NCBI RefSeq assembly: GCF_028583545.1
Contig: NZ_CP087106.1
Span: forward strand, 4,770,501 to 4,834,500
DNA length: 64,000 nucleotides
Direction of reading: 5' to 3'
DNA from: Methylobacterium sp. NMS14P
GTDB taxonomy: Bacteria; Pseudomonadota; Alphaproteobacteria; Rhizobiales; Beijerinckiaceae
Shown piece after piece: positions 35,719 to 43,695 of the stretch. Both the position numbers and the translations under genes were made by a program. The stretch's first letter is position 1; the number at the start of each line of letters is the position of its first letter. A model generated the notes under the pieces. That model made no database searches. It had not been told where the DNA came from and saw only the letters and a program-made list of their open reading frames with translations.

Positions 35719-36255
35719 CTAGCCGCGGCCCGCGGGCTCCGGGAAGCGCCGGGCGAACCAGTCGCGCAGGATCTGCCGCTCGTAGTAGAGGGCACCGGTG
35801 GAGAAGCGCGGGTTGGACGTCAGCAAGAAGTTGATGTCCGTCACCGTGTCCTCGCCCTGCGCCACGACGCGACCGCCGCGACGCAGGCTGTAGGCGAGGC
35901 GGATCCGCGGCGGCGTGACGTCCGTCACGACCCGCAGGTCGGTCGGGGTCGCGAAGCCGGGCCGGTCGAAGCCGGCGAGGTCGACGTCGAGCACGGTGAT
36001 GTCGAGGCGCTCGTCCGGGCGGAGCCGCGCGGCGCCGAGATCCGTGAAGATCCGGGTCAACTCGGCCAGCGTGACCCGGAGCGGCTGCCCGGAGCCGAAA
36101 CGGTTCTCGGCATCGGTGAACCGGTCCGGCGCGGCGTAGCGCACGTTCACCTGTCCCCGCACCTGCGCCTGAACCGGGGCCGCGAACGGCCCGGTCACCG
36201 ACAGCGCGGCCGCGACCGCGAGCGTGGCCAATCCTCCGGCGAGACGCGTGCGCAT
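35719..36255 (-). CDS. Exported DUF3016-type protein
   Basis: This 178-residue protein has a signal peptide (cleavage near PVQAQ). The body fits DUF3016: VNVRYAAPDRFTDAEN, then LDITVLDVDLAGF and DTVTDINFL, ending YYERQILRDWFARRF. It probably folds as a beta-rich periplasmic domain. The function of the family is unknown. Neighbours give no clue. Confidence 0.75.
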   Translation of the reverse strand: MRTRLAGGLATLAVAAALSVTGPFAAPVQAQVRGQVNVRYAAPDRFTDAENRFGSGQPLRVTLAELTRIFTDLGAARLRPDERLDITVLDVDLAGFDRPGFATPTDLRVVTDVTPPRIRLAYSLRRGGRVVAQGEDTVTDINFLLTSNPRFSTGALYYERQILRDWFARRFPEPAGRG

Positions 36256-36460
36256 ACCGAACTCCTCCCCGCCCGATGCGGGCCAGACCCCGTCAGGCCT
36301 GCCGGATGGAACCGCCCGAACGGAGCCCGGTATCCCGGGCCCCGCGCGAATGGCGGGCTGCGACCGAATGGCTTCCGCCCGTTCATAGTCTCGCCGTGTT
36401 CCGGGCGCCTCGTAGCGCTCCCGGCCCGAGGGGCGAGCCGGTCATGGGAGTCCGACGCGC

Positions 36461-36589
36461 ATGATGAACTCTGTTCTCGCGCTTCTCACCGTCGTGGCGG
36501 TGCTGGTGGTCACGGCGCTGTTCAAGCTGCCGCTCCTGCCGTTCCGCCTGGTCGGCCGCCTTCTGCGCAGCCGCCCGGCCGCGGCCTGA
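36461..36589 (+). CDS. 42-residue single-helix membrane protein
   Basis: The frame begins ATGATG and encodes MMNSVLALLTVVAVLVVTAL, then a short basic tail rich in Arg (FRLVGRLLRSRPAAA). It looks like a small inner-membrane protein with a cytoplasmic C-terminus. No strong ribosome site is visible. I do not recognise it. Confidence 0.45.
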   Translation: MMNSVLALLTVVAVLVVTALFKLPLLPFRLVGRLLRSRPAAA

Positions 36590-36598
36590 CCGCGCCGC

Positions 36599-36877
36599 TC
36601 AGGCCGCCGCGTCGATGACGAATTCCATCCCGCGACCCGGCCCCTGATCGGAATAGTCGACGAGCGCCAAGCCGCGCTCGGCCAGGGTCGCCTCGACGGT
36701 GTCCCGCTCCCGGCGCACCATCTGACCCACCGCCAGCGGGGTCAGTCGGGGGCTCGCGCGCCGCAAGCGGTCGACGCCGATATTGGCCGGCATGCCTGCC
36801 TCCTCGGCGATCCGGGCCAGGGCGAGCCCCAGGTCGCGCGCCTTGGTCTCGGCGGCGGATTTCGGCTTGAACGCCAT
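36599..36877 (-). CDS. Hypothetical protein, 92 residues
   Basis: Starts MAFKPKSAAETKARDLGLAL; an AGAAGGAGA sequence precedes the ATG. It is soluble, mixed alpha/beta, with an RLTPLAVGQMVRRERD segment suggestive of a small nucleic-acid-binding or regulatory fold. That reading is weak. It is 29 bp downstream of the DUF6894 gene and probably cotranscribed. Confidence 0.6.
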   Translation of the reverse strand: MAFKPKSAAETKARDLGLALARIAEEAGMPANIGVDRLRRASPRLTPLAVGQMVRRERDTVEATLAERGLALVDYSDQGPGRGMEFVIDAAA

Positions 36878-36906
36878 CTGCTTCTCCTTCTGCGCGGCCG
36901 CCCGTC

Positions 36907-37155
36907 TCAGGCGGCCTGCCTGTCGACGCTCACGTCCGGGAAGGCCCGGATCCAGACCCGGCGCCCCTTGGCGTCGTAGACCTCGACCTGCCAGCCCGAC
37001 CAGTCGAACCGCTCCACGACCCGCTCCATCAGCGCGAGCGCGACCCGCTCGGCATGGGCCCGCACTTGCGCCGCGTTGGGGAACCGGCTGCCGCGCAGGT
37101 CGGTCACCAACTCGTGGCCGTCCGTGCAGTGGAACCGGTAAAGCCGCGTCGGCAT
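36907..37155 (-). CDS. DUF6894-type small protein
   Basis: This 82-residue protein begins MPTRLYRFHCTDGHELVTD and ends in a WQVEVYDAKGRRVWIRAF strand pair. That is the pattern of DUF6894 proteins, which are abundant in Methylobacterium. A second, more distant member is at 56373-56603. The function is unknown. It starts divergently from the gene at 37278. Confidence 0.7.
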   Translation of the reverse strand: MPTRLYRFHCTDGHELVTDLRGSRFPNAAQVRAHAERVALALMERVVERFDWSGWQVEVYDAKGRRVWIRAFPDVSVDRQAA

Positions 37156-37277
37156 TGAGCTTCCCTCGATCAATCCACAGCACTCCACCGCGATCCGGGA
37201 ACGGGGCGCATCGGCGGTTGAACCCACCGCATCGATGCGCTTTGTTCGCTATATGTTCTATACGGATTCGAGCGGCG

Positions 37278-37535
37278 ATGCACCCAGATCCCGACGCGGC
37301 CCCTGCGGAGATTCGTCTCAGGGAGGCCGAGATGATCGCCGTCGCCTATCACCGGGCGGCGAGGGGCGACGCGTGGGCCGCCCTCGTCGCCGCTGTCGCG
37401 GATGCGTTGGTCGATCTCGAGGCGCTGGAGCGGCGCCTCGCCCGGCAGGGGGGTCTGATATCCCTGGGCTACGCCCGCGGCCGCACCGAGACGGGCGGAG
37501 GCCCGGGCGAGCGCCGCGCCGGCCCGGAGGATTGA
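37278..37535 (+). CDS. Hypothetical protein, 85 residues
   Basis: The middle is an Ala-rich helix (AEMIAVAYHRAARGDAWAALVAAVADALVDLEALERRLA) spanning about residues 18-56, read here by position. There is no signal peptide. The AT-rich box CTTTGTTCGCTATATGTTC upstream resembles one in front of mucR. I do not recognise the family. Confidence 0.5.
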   Translation: MHPDPDAAPAEIRLREAEMIAVAYHRAARGDAWAALVAAVADALVDLEALERRLARQGGLISLGYARGRTETGGGPGERRAGPED

Positions 37536-37610
37536 GCGCTCATCGGCGCCCGCGCGGCGGCCCGGTCGGGCGGCGGTGTCGCCGCCGGGCGGCGACAGGC
37601 CTGTCGGGGA

Positions 37611-38069
37611 TCAGCGGTCCGAGCCGCCGCGCCGCGCCATGGCGCCGGGCTGGCCCAGGCCGATCGCCTTGGCGAGGGCGGAGCGCTGCTCGGCGTAACC
37701 GGGCGCGACCATCGGGTAGTCGGTCGGCAGGCCGTAGCTGTCGCGGTAGCTGCGCGGATCCAGGCCGTGGCTGGCCAAGTGGCGCTTCAGGGTCTTGTAG
37801 AGCTTGCCGTCGATGAAGCTGACGATCCCGTCGTGCCGGACCGACTTGCGGATCTGGGTCGCGCTCGGCTTCTCGACATCGACCTGCGCGGCCGCGCCGG
37901 CCTCCGCCTTCGGCGTCCCGGCGACGAGCCCGCTGATCGCGCCGTGCACCCGCACGATCAGCGCCGGCAGTTCCGCGGCCGGCACCGGATTGTTCGACAC
38001 GTAGGCGGCGACAAGCTCGGCGGTCATAACGGCCAAGGTGTTGGCTGTCTCATCGAAGGTCTCATTCAT
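37611..38069 (-). CDS. MucR/Ros-family regulator lacking zinc-finger cysteines
   Basis: This 152-residue protein keeps the MucR layout. The N-terminal oligomerisation region is at about 8-50 (ELVAAYVSNNPVPAAELPAL) and the DNA-binding part at about 75-125 (KLYKTLKRHLASHGLDPRSYR). The two cysteines that normally bind zinc in CLECGKxLKxLKRHL are absent: the same stretch reads VSFIDGKLYKTLKRHL. Zinc-free Ros/MucR homologues are known, so it may still bind DNA. MucR proteins are global H-NS-like regulators of AT-rich promoters. AT-rich dyads lie upstream of this gene. Confidence 0.82.
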   Translation of the reverse strand: MNETFDETANTLAVMTAELVAAYVSNNPVPAAELPALIVRVHGAISGLVAGTPKAEAGAAAQVDVEKPSATQIRKSVRHDGIVSFIDGKLYKTLKRHLASHGLDPRSYRDSYGLPTDYPMVAPGYAEQRSALAKAIGLGQPGAMARRGGSDR

Positions 38070-38404
38070 GGTCGGACTTTCAGCGAGCGATTTACGTTCC
38101 TACGGTTTGGGCGCGGTAAGGGTTTAAACAGCGTAAATATAGAACAAAGACTCGATGAATATCTCGAGATTTTCCCGCGCCGCGCGGACGCCGCCGGGCG
38201 CGCGATCCGTCGCCCGGCATCCCGGGCCGCCGCGGATCCCGGCGCATCCTGTCGCGGGCGATCCGGCTGCCGGCGCGCAAGCTCAGGACCACGCCCGCGC
38301 GCGTTGTCGGGCGCCCACGGGCGCCCCCGACGAGCGAGCCGCGCGTCCCGGCACGGACGACGCGCCTCGGACGGCGATGTACAGATAGAAGGGGTTCGAG
38401 CGCC
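38070..38404. other. Intergenic region upstream of mucR
   Basis: No gene is supported. ATTTACG (38090-38096) and CGTAAAT (38132-38138) form a separated inverted repeat in a locally AT-rich stretch 20-70 bp before the mucR ATG, a possible autoregulatory site. From 38170 on the DNA is GC-rich and featureless to me. Confidence 0.4.
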
Positions 38405-38629
38405 TCAGCCGGCCCCGTATCCGCCCTTGCGGTTGTCCGGCTGCGGCGCGGGCGGCCGGGTGTCGTAGCCGCCGCTCTCCGGCGCCGTGCCGGATCCGGG
38501 ATCCACGGGGCCCGGAGCGTGCGGACCGCTGCCGCCGGCCGCCGGATCGGGCCGCTTCTCCGGGGCTACCGGCCGGCCCGGCGGGACCGTTCCCAGGGCT
38601 TCGCGTGCGGCGTCGACATCCTGTCCCAT
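38405..38629 (-). CDS. Hypothetical Pro/Gly-rich protein, 74 residues
   Basis: Starts MGQDVDAAREALGTVPPG and continues as a low-complexity, hydrophilic, Pro/Gly-rich chain ending RKGGYGAG. A GGAGGGACGG precedes the ATG, which supports translation. It is probably disordered. No family is recognised. Confidence 0.5.
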   Translation of the reverse strand: MGQDVDAAREALGTVPPGRPVAPEKRPDPAAGGSGPHAPGPVDPGSGTAPESGGYDTRPPAPQPDNRKGGYGAG

Positions 38630-38930
38630 CCGTCCCTCCCGACCGGCCTTGCGGCCCCTCGTCTAGGGAAGGCGGGAGGCCACCGCATGTTCCCCGGACG
38701 GCCGTGCCGCCGCCGGTCGCAGGGACCGGTGCCGGCGGGCCGTGCGTGCGCGGAACTCGGCGCGGTCGATCGCTGCGCCCGGTCACGACGGCCTGTCCGG
38801 GCGCGACCGCCGCCTCGTCCGGCCGCTCCGGCCTGTCGCGGAGGATTCGGGCGTATCCGGACCGACGGGATGGAGCCGCCGGCGAGGCCCCGGTCAGGCG
38901 CGGCGTGCCGGGCGCTGCGTCACCGCGGCC
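38630..38930. other. 301-bp GC-rich spacer
   Basis: I see no gene, repeat or regulatory site here that I can support beyond the promoter region of the gene at 38405-38629. Confidence 0.35.
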
Positions 38931-39080
38931 TCATTTCCGCTCGCCGGTGGGATTGGGCGTCGCCGACGTGTCCGGCGCGACAGCCGGATTGACGGGCGTG
39001 ACCTTCGACCACGTGGCCGCGATCGCCACGATGGCGAGCAGCAGGACGATGAAGATGCCGATGAGGGTGAGGCGCTTCAT
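38931..39080 (-). CDS. 49-residue single-helix membrane protein
   Basis: MKRLTLIGIFIVLLLAIVAI is an N-terminal membrane anchor, followed by a short hydrophilic Pro/Thr-rich tail (TPVNPAVAPDTSATPN) that would face the periplasm. Such small anchored peptides are common and mostly unstudied. There is no clear ribosome site. Confidence 0.5.
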   Translation of the reverse strand: MKRLTLIGIFIVLLLAIVAIAATWSKVTPVNPAVAPDTSATPNPTGERK

Positions 39081-39196
39081 GTGGCGGGTCTGGGTCTTCC
39101 GTGCGGGGCCTGCGGGCGGGGAACGGCCGGGACGGCCGATCGATCCCGCCCCGGACGGGATCCCGGCGCCGTCACCGATCCGCGCGGCCTCGACGG

Positions 39197-39691
39197 CTAC
39201 GACTTCACCGGACGCGTCCGCGCCACGGCGGCCGCCGCTTGCCGGGCCAGCTCCTCGAGCCGGTGGACCGTCGCGTCGTCCGGGATGACCGAGGCGCACC
39301 AGTAGGCGCCGAGCGCGGCGACGGGCTCGGGCGAGCCGATCGGCACCATCACGAGGCTGCGCATCGAGGTCAGGCGGTAGAGGGCGAGCGGCACCCGGGG
39401 ATCGGACTCGATGTCCGGCACCACGATGGTCGCGTCGTCGAGCATCGCGTGCCCCGAGATGCACGACGTCAGCGGAAACCTGCGGCCGCGCCACAGCGGC
39501 TCGATGGCATCCTCGGCGGCGTAGAAGGAGGCGTCGCCCTCGCGCAGCACCACGGCGATGCCGTCGGAGCCGGCAATCTCCCGCGCGGTCTCGCGAAGGA
39601 TCGCGACGATGTCCTCCAGGGCACGGGCGGACGCCAGACGGCGACAGGCCCGAGCCAGACCCGAGGCGGGATCCAGGGAGCGTTCATCCAT
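39197..39691 (-). CDS. GAF-domain protein
   Basis: About 164 residues from the ATG at 39691 form one GAF sensor domain: LEDIVAILRETAREIAGSDG, then LTSCISGHAMLDDATIVVPD and SLVMVPIGSPEPVAALGAYW. There is no output domain. An alternative ATG at 39733 adds 14 residues. It may be a partner for a separate kinase or cyclase, or a free-standing redox or small-molecule sensor; the Cys in the LTSCISG loop is notable. Confidence 0.75.
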   Translation of the reverse strand: MDERSLDPASGLARACRRLASARALEDIVAILRETAREIAGSDGIAVVLREGDASFYAAEDAIEPLWRGRRFPLTSCISGHAMLDDATIVVPDIESDPRVPLALYRLTSMRSLVMVPIGSPEPVAALGAYWCASVIPDDATVHRLEELARQAAAAVARTRPVKS

Positions 39692-40117
39692 GTGGGACGC
39701 GGCGCGCGAGCACTCCGATCGATCGTGCAACATTGCGTGCGGTGTCGCCGCGCGACGTCGCCGTCACGCGTGTGCGACTGCGGCGAAGCCTGACCACAGC
39801 CGACCCGGCGGACAACAACTTGGATCAAGCGTTTCGCCGAAGGGGAACGGGCACGGGGAGATCGCGCGTGGCGGCGTCGAGATGAGCCGACACCGCGTCC
39901 CCATATTGGTCGTCGCGGCGAAACCTCGTGACAGAAGTCTCGAAATAGTTCCGGCCCACTGGATCACGAGGCCGCGATGATGTGCTCCAGCGCACCTTCC
40001 GGTCCACCGGCTCGGGACCCCCGCGGGCGCTGTTGCAACGATGCACTATCGCGGTCGCACATCCTGACGTCCTGTCCGCCCCGCACACATCCCGTCCAAC
40101 GGGAGACAGAGGACCAG
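39692..40117. other. Intergenic region upstream of the outer-membrane protein
   Basis: Short open frames occur on both strands but none is convincing. The AT-richer stretch at 39800-39960 probably holds the promoters of the divergent GAF and outer-membrane genes. GGGAGACAGAGG just before 40118 is the ribosome site of the latter. Confidence 0.4.
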
Positions 40118-40954
40118 ATGATCAAGAAGCTTCTTCTCGCGAGCGCCGCCACGGCCCTCCTGACCGGCGCCGCCTCGGCCGCCGACCTGCCGCGCCGCGC
40201 CGCCCCGCCGCCGGTGTTCACCCCCGTCCCGGTGTTCACCTGGACCGGCGCCTACTTCGGTATCAACGCCGGCTACGCCTTCGACGCCAGCGACCGCAAC
40301 ACCGGCAACACCTTCGCCGTCCCCTTCCCGTACGCCGCCCCCGGCACCGTCGCCTCCTTCCGCAACCGCAGCCAGGACGGCTTCTCCGGCGGTGGCCAGA
40401 TCGGCTACAACTGGCAGATCACCCCCGGCTCCGGCCTCGTGATCGGTGTCGAGGCCGACGCCCAGTACCTCGACTTCGGCCGTAACCGGAACAACGCCTT
40501 CGTCTCCGGCGCCGTCGCCCCCGGCTACTACCTCACCGACCCGCGCGGCCTCTCCAGCCTCGACTTCTTCGGCACCGTCCGCGGCCGCCTCGGCTACGCC
40601 TTCGACCGCACCCTCGTGTACGGCACCGGCGGCTTCGCCTACGGCTCGGGCAGCGCCGACCGCTCCTTCGGCGGCTTCGCCGGCAACGACAGCTTCCGCA
40701 CCGGCTGGGCCGCCGGCGGCGGCATCGAGTACGCCCTGCCGACCGACTCGTTCCTGAACTTCTTCCGCTCCTCGGCGGTGACGCTCAAGGTCGAAGGTCT
40801 GTACGTCAACCTCGACCGCGGCACCCGCAACCAGGGCGCGTTCGTCATCAACGCCGCCAACAACTTCCCGGTCGTCTACAGCGGCGTCGGTCGCCGCTCC
40901 GACGAGTTCGCCGTCGTCCGCGCCGGCCTGAACTACAAGTTCGGCTCCTACTGA
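40118..40954 (+). CDS. Outer-membrane beta-barrel protein (Omp25/RopB-like)
   Basis: This 278-residue protein has a signal peptide ending ASAADLP. After a Pro-rich linker comes WTGAYFGINAGYAFD, the typical first strand of the family, then alternating beta-strand text and a terminal YKFGSY with the C-terminal aromatic required for barrel insertion. Codon use is strongly biased to C-ending codons, suggesting high expression. A strong terminator follows. Family members stabilise the alphaproteobacterial envelope. Confidence 0.87.
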   Translation: MIKKLLLASAATALLTGAASAADLPRRAAPPPVFTPVPVFTWTGAYFGINAGYAFDASDRNTGNTFAVPFPYAAPGTVASFRNRSQDGFSGGGQIGYNWQITPGSGLVIGVEADAQYLDFGRNRNNAFVSGAVAPGYYLTDPRGLSSLDFFGTVRGRLGYAFDRTLVYGTGGFAYGSGSADRSFGGFAGNDSFRTGWAAGGGIEYALPTDSFLNFFRSSAVTLKVEGLYVNLDRGTRNQGAFVINAANNFPVVYSGVGRRSDEFAVVRAGLNYKFGSY

Positions 40955-40988
40955 GACCGCATCGCGACCGTCGCACCTGACCGAACAC

Positions 40989-41024
40989 GCGCGGGGCCGC
41001 TTCCGAGAGGAGGCGGCCCCGCGC
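40989..41024. terminator. 12-bp terminator hairpin after the outer-membrane gene
   Basis: GCGCGGGGCCGC (40989-41000) pairs with GCGGCCCCGCGC (41013-41024) across a 12-nt loop. It lies between two convergent genes and can serve both. Confidence 0.7.
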
Positions 41025-41058
41025 CGTTCAGGCTGCCGGAATCCGGCCCTACGCCGCC

Positions 41059-41472
41059 TCAGTAGCCCTTCCAGAGGCCGGGTGTGGCCAGCTCGAGCAG
41101 GTGCCCGTCCGGGTCGCGGAAGTAGACGCTGACGCCGCCCCGCGGCCAGCGGGTGCGGCCCTCGACGGCCACGCCGGCGGCCGCGAGATGATCCTCCCAG
41201 GGCGCGAGGGCGCCGGCGTCGATCGAGAACGCGATATGGGCCGGGCCGCGGCCGTCATGGGGCGGGATGAGACCGCCCGGCGTCTCGATCGGCTGCAGGG
41301 ACCCACCCTCCGGGAAGAGCAGGAGGACGCCGCGGCCGCCGACGTCGAAGGCGCGCATGCGGAAGTCGCTGAAGAGGCAGCGCAATCCCATCGTGTCGCG
41401 GTAGAAGGCCTCGGCGCGGTCGAGGTCGGCGACGTACAGCGCCGTCTCCAGGATGGCGTTGAGCGGGGGCAC
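41059..41472 (-). CDS. VOC-family (glyoxalase/dioxygenase fold) protein
   Basis: This 137-residue protein has the paired beta-alpha-beta-beta-beta modules of the vicinal oxygen chelate fold. The first begins ETALYVADLDRAEAFYRDTMG; the second ends VYFRDPDGHLLELATPG with a conserved metal-binding Glu. A His in GPAHIAFS is a further likely ligand. The reaction is unknown; ring-cleaving, glyoxalase and resistance members share these features. Confidence 0.85.
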   Translation of the reverse strand: MPPLNAILETALYVADLDRAEAFYRDTMGLRCLFSDFRMRAFDVGGRGVLLLFPEGGSLQPIETPGGLIPPHDGRGPAHIAFSIDAGALAPWEDHLAAAGVAVEGRTRWPRGGVSVYFRDPDGHLLELATPGLWKGY

Positions 41473-41561
41473 GGCGATCTCCTGGCGGCGGCTCGGTCAC
41501 GGGCGGCCCGGCCCGCGGGGCCCGGACGTCCGGCGGGGATGTCCGCGACCCGGCGCGGGCC

Positions 41562-41741
41562 TCACGGTCCGCCGGCGACCGCGCCGGCAATCACCATCAG
41601 CAGGGCCTCGAGGTCGATCCGCCCCGAGATCCGCGCGTAGCCCGGCTCCGACAGGTCGACCTGCGGCGCGGGATCCTCCGCCTCGGCCTGGCGCGTCAGC
41701 TCCGCCAGGATGGCGTCCCGCAGGGCGTCGTCGAGCTTCAT
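41562..41741 (-). CDS. Hypothetical small acidic protein, 59 residues
   Basis: Starts MKLDDALRDAILAELTRQ; an in-frame ATG 18 bp upstream (41759) is possible. It is helical and acidic, with a C-terminal hydrophobic patch (LEALLMVIAGAVAGGP). It has no recognised family. It lies between the MFS gene and the VOC gene on the same strand. Confidence 0.45.
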   Translation of the reverse strand: MKLDDALRDAILAELTRQAEAEDPAPQVDLSEPGYARISGRIDLEALLMVIAGAVAGGP

Positions 41742-41871
41742 GGGTTGGCTCCCGGTCATCGGCGCGCCCGGCCCGCGGGCCCCAATCCGGTCCGGATCGG
41801 CCCCGCGTCGGGCGACGGCTGTACCGGGGCCAACCGGCCGGTCCCGGGCTCGGTTCGCCGCCGAACCGGGC

Positions 41872-43194
41872 TCAGACGGTCGACGGCCGCGGCGCGCCCT
41901 GGTCCGGGTGCGGGGCACGGCCCGGCACCAGCGACAGGGCGGCCGAGAGCAGGGCGAAGACCACCAGCGGCAGAAGGCTCAGGGTGAAGCTGCCGATCCC
42001 GTCCTTGATCGCGCCGATCAGGTAGGGGCCGAGGAAGCCGCCGAGATTGCCGACCGCGTTGATGGCCGCGATGCTCGCCGCCGCCGTGGCGGGCGGCATC
42101 TGCTCGGTCGCGAGCGCCCAGAACGGGCCCTTGAGCATGTAGACGCCCATCGCGGCGATCGTCAGCGCCGCCACGACCGGGCCGAGCCCCGAGAGGACCG
42201 TGCCGCCCGCGAGACCCAGCGCCAGGATCAGGAACGAGAGCGCGAGGTGCCAGCGCCGCTCGGCGGTCCGGTCGCTGTGCCGGCCCCAGAGGACCATCGC
42301 CAGGGACGCGAACCCGTACGGGATGCTGTTCAGAAGCCCGGTCTCGACGTTGCCGAGGCCGAAGCTCTTGACGATCTGCGGCGTCCAGAACGAAAGCCCG
42401 TAGCTGCTCGCCGTCGAGCCGAAATAGATCGCCGCGAAGAGGGCGAGCCGCCGGTCGCGCAGGATGTCCCAGAGCGGCGGCTTCGCGGGCTGGCCGCTGC
42501 GGGTGTTGCGCGCCGCCTCGGCGCGGAGCTGCCGCTCCAGCCAGTCCCGCTCGGCCGCCGGCAGCCACTCGGCGTCCCGCGGCCCGTCCGGCAGGAACCA
42601 CAGGACCGCGACGGCCAGGAACACCGCCGGCAGGCCCTCGAGGATGAACAGCCACTGCCAGCCGGCGAGGCCGAACCCCGTCACGTTGAGCAGCGCGCCG
42701 GAGATCGGCGAGCCGAGGAACGACGAGATCGGGATCGAGATCATGAAGATCCCGATGATCCGCGCCCGGTAGGCGGAGGGGAACCAGTAGGTGAGGTAGA
42801 GGATCACGCCGGGGAAGAAGCCGGCCTCGGCGAGCCCCAGCAGGAAGCGCAGGCCGATGAACGACCACGGCCCCTGCACCAGCGCCATGGCGGCGGAGAT
42901 CAGCCCCCAGGTCGCCATGATCCGGGCGATCCACAGCCGCGCCCCGAAGCGCTCCAGCATCAGGTTGCTGGGGATCTCCATCAGGAAGTAGCCGAGGAAG
43001 AAGATGCCGGCGCCCCAGCCGAACACGGTCGCCGACAGGCCGACATCGTGGTTCATCTGGATCGCCGCGAAGCCGACATTCACGCGGTCCAGGAACGAGA
43101 CGAAGTAGGCGAGGATCAGGAACGGCACGAGCCGCCAGCCGATCCTGCGCATCGCCGAGCGTTCCAGGGCGGCCTCGTCCAAGGAGCCTGTCAT
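41872..43194 (-). CDS. MFS permease, anion:cation symporter family
   Basis: This 440-residue protein has 12 predicted helices and the ACS-family start LVPFLILAYFVSFLDRVNVGFA, described by its position at about residues 22-43. FLMEIPSNLMLERFG and GLAEAGFFPGVILYLTYWFP are also typical. Relatives import phthalate, 4-hydroxyphenylacetate, tartrate or glucarate-type organic acids. There is no catabolic gene next to it, so the substrate is unknown. Confidence 0.88.
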   Translation of the reverse strand: MTGSLDEAALERSAMRRIGWRLVPFLILAYFVSFLDRVNVGFAAIQMNHDVGLSATVFGWGAGIFFLGYFLMEIPSNLMLERFGARLWIARIMATWGLISAAMALVQGPWSFIGLRFLLGLAEAGFFPGVILYLTYWFPSAYRARIIGIFMISIPISSFLGSPISGALLNVTGFGLAGWQWLFILEGLPAVFLAVAVLWFLPDGPRDAEWLPAAERDWLERQLRAEAARNTRSGQPAKPPLWDILRDRRLALFAAIYFGSTASSYGLSFWTPQIVKSFGLGNVETGLLNSIPYGFASLAMVLWGRHSDRTAERRWHLALSFLILALGLAGGTVLSGLGPVVAALTIAAMGVYMLKGPFWALATEQMPPATAAASIAAINAVGNLGGFLGPYLIGAIKDGIGSFTLSLLPLVVFALLSAALSLVPGRAPHPDQGAPRPSTV

Positions 43195-43570
43195 CGGGCC
43201 TATCCTCGCGGCGTGTCGTGGGGTCAGGCCGGCCCCCGCGGGGGTCCGGGTCGATCCAGGTCACGTCTCCGGGTCAGGGCCGGGCCCGCGCGGGGCGGGA
43301 CGGCGCCGGGCGCCGCCGCGCGGGCGGGCGGCGGGCAGGCGCGTCGTCTCGGGCTTCCTCGCGGGCCGGTCATCTCTGGTTGTGACCTGTGCCGACCCTG
43401 CTTAACCCGCGGCCGCCGCGGCTGGGAAGCGCCGCCGGGCTTCAATGGCGCCGATCTGTCGAAGGGGACGGCGTGTTCGTACGTCGGGACACCGCTGAAG
43501 AGGCCGCTGACGATCGCCGGGCCGGTATCGGGCAGGCTCCCGCGACGCTCCCGGCGGCCCCTCATGTTCG
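43195..43570. other. Intergenic region between the MFS and binding-protein genes
   Basis: With the repeat at 43571-43645 this is a 501-bp gene-free stretch. No gene is supported. Promoter elements for the MFS gene should lie near 43200-43420 on the minus strand; I cannot point to one with confidence. Confidence 0.35.
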
Positions 43571-43645
43571 CGAGCGCGGCGAAGCGACCCGGGGCAGCCC
43601 GGCATCTAGGGCGCGGCGCCGCTGGACTGCTTCGCCGCGCTCGGA
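43571..43645 (+). repeat. Interspersed palindromic repeat, copy B
   Basis: Starts GCGAGCGCGGCGAAGCGACC and ends near CTGGACTGCTTCGCCGCGCT, matching the minus-strand element at 21195-21273 at both ends and in part of the middle. The arms GCGAAGCG.. and ..GCTTCGC can pair. Confidence 0.6.
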
Positions 43646-43695
43646 GGGACGGGCGGGGCGGGCGCTTCGACCGCCCCGCCGTTAGCCCGCCGCCC

